From Mycobacterium rhizamassiliense (GTDB lineage Bacteria; Actinomycetota; Actinomycetes; Mycobacteriales; Mycobacteriaceae), in NCBI RefSeq assembly GCF_900157375.1, contig NZ_LT721901.1, positions 3,086,315-3,150,314 of the forward strand: a DNA stretch of 64,000 bases, written 5' to 3'. Made by a program: the position numbers and the translations under genes. Under the pieces are notes generated by a model. That model was given only the letters and a program-made list of their open reading frames with translations, was not told where the DNA came from and ran no database searches. Each line of letters starts with the position of its first letter. Within the stretch, counting starts at the first letter, position 1. This document shows positions 63,306 through 64,000 of the stretch, in pieces.

Positions 63306-64000
63306 ATGGCCAGGCCACGTATCCGCGCGCGTGCGCCGCTGCGGATCTCGTTCGCCGGGGGCGGCACCGACGTACCACCCTTCCCGGAGCTCGAGGGCGG
63401 TTGTGTCCTGTCGGCGACCATCGACCGCTACGCCTACGGATCCCTCACCCCGCGAACCGATCGCAGGGTGAGCATCGAGTCGGTGGACTTCAAGACCACC
63501 CACGAGATGACCCTCGACAGCGAGATCCTCTACGACGGCAGCCTCGACCTGATCAAGGCCGCCGTTCGGCGGTTCGGCCGGGACGGCACCGACGGCTACG
63601 ACCTGGTGCTGCGTTCGAGCGCGCCGCCCGGGTCGGGGCTGGGCTCGTCGTCGACGATGATGGTCGCGCTCACCGGCCTGCTCGCCGAGCACTACCGGGC
63701 GCCGATGGGGGAGTACGAGACCGCGCAGCTGGCCTGCACCATCGAGCGTGAGGACCTCGGCATCGCCGGCGGCATGCAGGACATGTACGCGGCGACGTTC
63801 GGCGGCTTCAACTTCATCGAGTTCACCGACCGGGTGATCGTCAACCCGCTGCGCGTGCGCGACCAGATCGCCTTCGAGCTCGAGCTCAGCCTGCTGCTCT
63901 GCTACACGGGCATCACCCGGGACTCCGCGCGCGTGATCGAGGACCAAACACGCCGCGCGACAATAGGTGCCGACGACACGCTGGCCGGGCTGCGCGCGCA
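63306..64000 (+). CDS. GHMP kinase, HddA-like sugar kinase (3' partial)
   Basis: The frame runs from the ATG at 63306 past the right edge, giving 231 residues of the protein. The N-terminal motif RAPLRISFAGGGTDVPPF and the ATP loop SSAPPGSGLGSSSTMMVAL (GHMP motif) are clear, followed by LGIAGGMQDMYAATFGG. This pattern is that of D-glycero-alpha-D-manno-heptose 7-phosphate kinase and related sugar kinases. In an actinobacterium it would act in nucleotide-heptose or glycan synthesis. The rest of any such cluster lies outside the window. Confidence 0.85.
   Translation, partial: MARPRIRARAPLRISFAGGGTDVPPFPELEGGCVLSATIDRYAYGSLTPRTDRRVSIESVDFKTTHEMTLDSEILYDGSLDLIKAAVRRFGRDGTDGYDLVLRSSAPPGSGLGSSSTMMVALTGLLAEHYRAPMGEYETAQLACTIEREDLGIAGGMQDMYAATFGGFNFIEFTDRVIVNPLRVRDQIAFELELSLLLCYTGITRDSARVIEDQTRRATIGADDTLAGLRA

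Overview
The window is chromosomal DNA from a high-GC actinobacterium, almost certainly a slow-growing Mycobacterium. The evidence is gene order. From the LLM oxidoreductase at 3.4 kb to the GlpR-type protein ending at 55.8 kb the genes follow the M. tuberculosis order from about Rv0940c to Rv0996: pgi, chorismate mutase, uvrD1, sucCD, purN-purH, the echA7/fadE12/accA2/accD2/fadE13 block, rpmF, mprAB-pepD-moaB2, mscL, the ruc locus, galU-moeA1-rimJ. No PE/PPE genes, insertion sequences, prophage or CRISPR were seen. An intact cobF, a diiron oxygenase gene and several genes outside the M. tuberculosis order point to a non-tuberculous species, possibly of the M. avium complex type. Species cannot be fixed by reading alone.

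Layout. 0-3.4 kb: a 5'-truncated fumarylacetoacetase-like/metallo-beta-lactamase fusion, a SAM methyltransferase and a crotonase-fold protein. 3.4-12.3 kb: an F420-type oxidoreductase under a KstR-like site, a STAS/ATPase regulator, a coupled diiron oxygenase/degenerate flavoprotein pair, cobF, an Fpg/Nei-like glycosylase, an SDR, and an MpaB-type oxygenase divergent from a TetR regulator over a long palindrome. 12.3-28.6 kb: core metabolism and repair (pgi, chorismate mutase, uvrD1, an M23 peptidase, sucCD), the membrane proteins Rv0954-like and PerM, and purN-purH. 28.6-35.7 kb: a MoxR/VWA pair, a small membrane protein, a lipoprotein/hydrolase/WXG-like operon and a DUF1707 protein. 35.8-44.3 kb: a six-gene operon on the minus strand that looks like an acyclic-terpene (Atu) or leucine (Liu) branched acyl-CoA pathway. 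44.4-49.2 kb: rpmF, then the envelope-stress module mprA-mprB-pepD-moaB2. 49.2-55.8 kb: mscL, the SAF protein and Ruc chaperone behind a CIRCE-like operator, a folate cyclo-ligase, galU, the MoeA-like moeA1 (Glp), rimJ and glpR, then tRNA-Ala(CGC).

After the tRNA the M. tuberculosis order is lost. This segment holds a luciferase-like oxidoreductase, a very large multi-spanning patatin-like protein of visibly lower GC, an aldo/keto reductase, a metal-type permease coupled to a TIGR03943 protein, and a GHMP sugar kinase cut by the right edge.

Regulatory sites read directly from the sequence: two identical KstR-type sites, two CRP-type sites (sucC and galU), two MprA-type direct repeats (mprA and pepD), a CIRCE-like element (ruc), a divergent TetR-type palindrome, and a hairpin plus T-run in the leader of chorismate mutase that may be an attenuator. 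No wholly new system could be demonstrated. The best leads are the diiron/degenerate-flavoprotein pair, the patatin membrane protein beside the tRNA, the dispersed repeat that supplies translation starts, and the Glp-GlpR pair.
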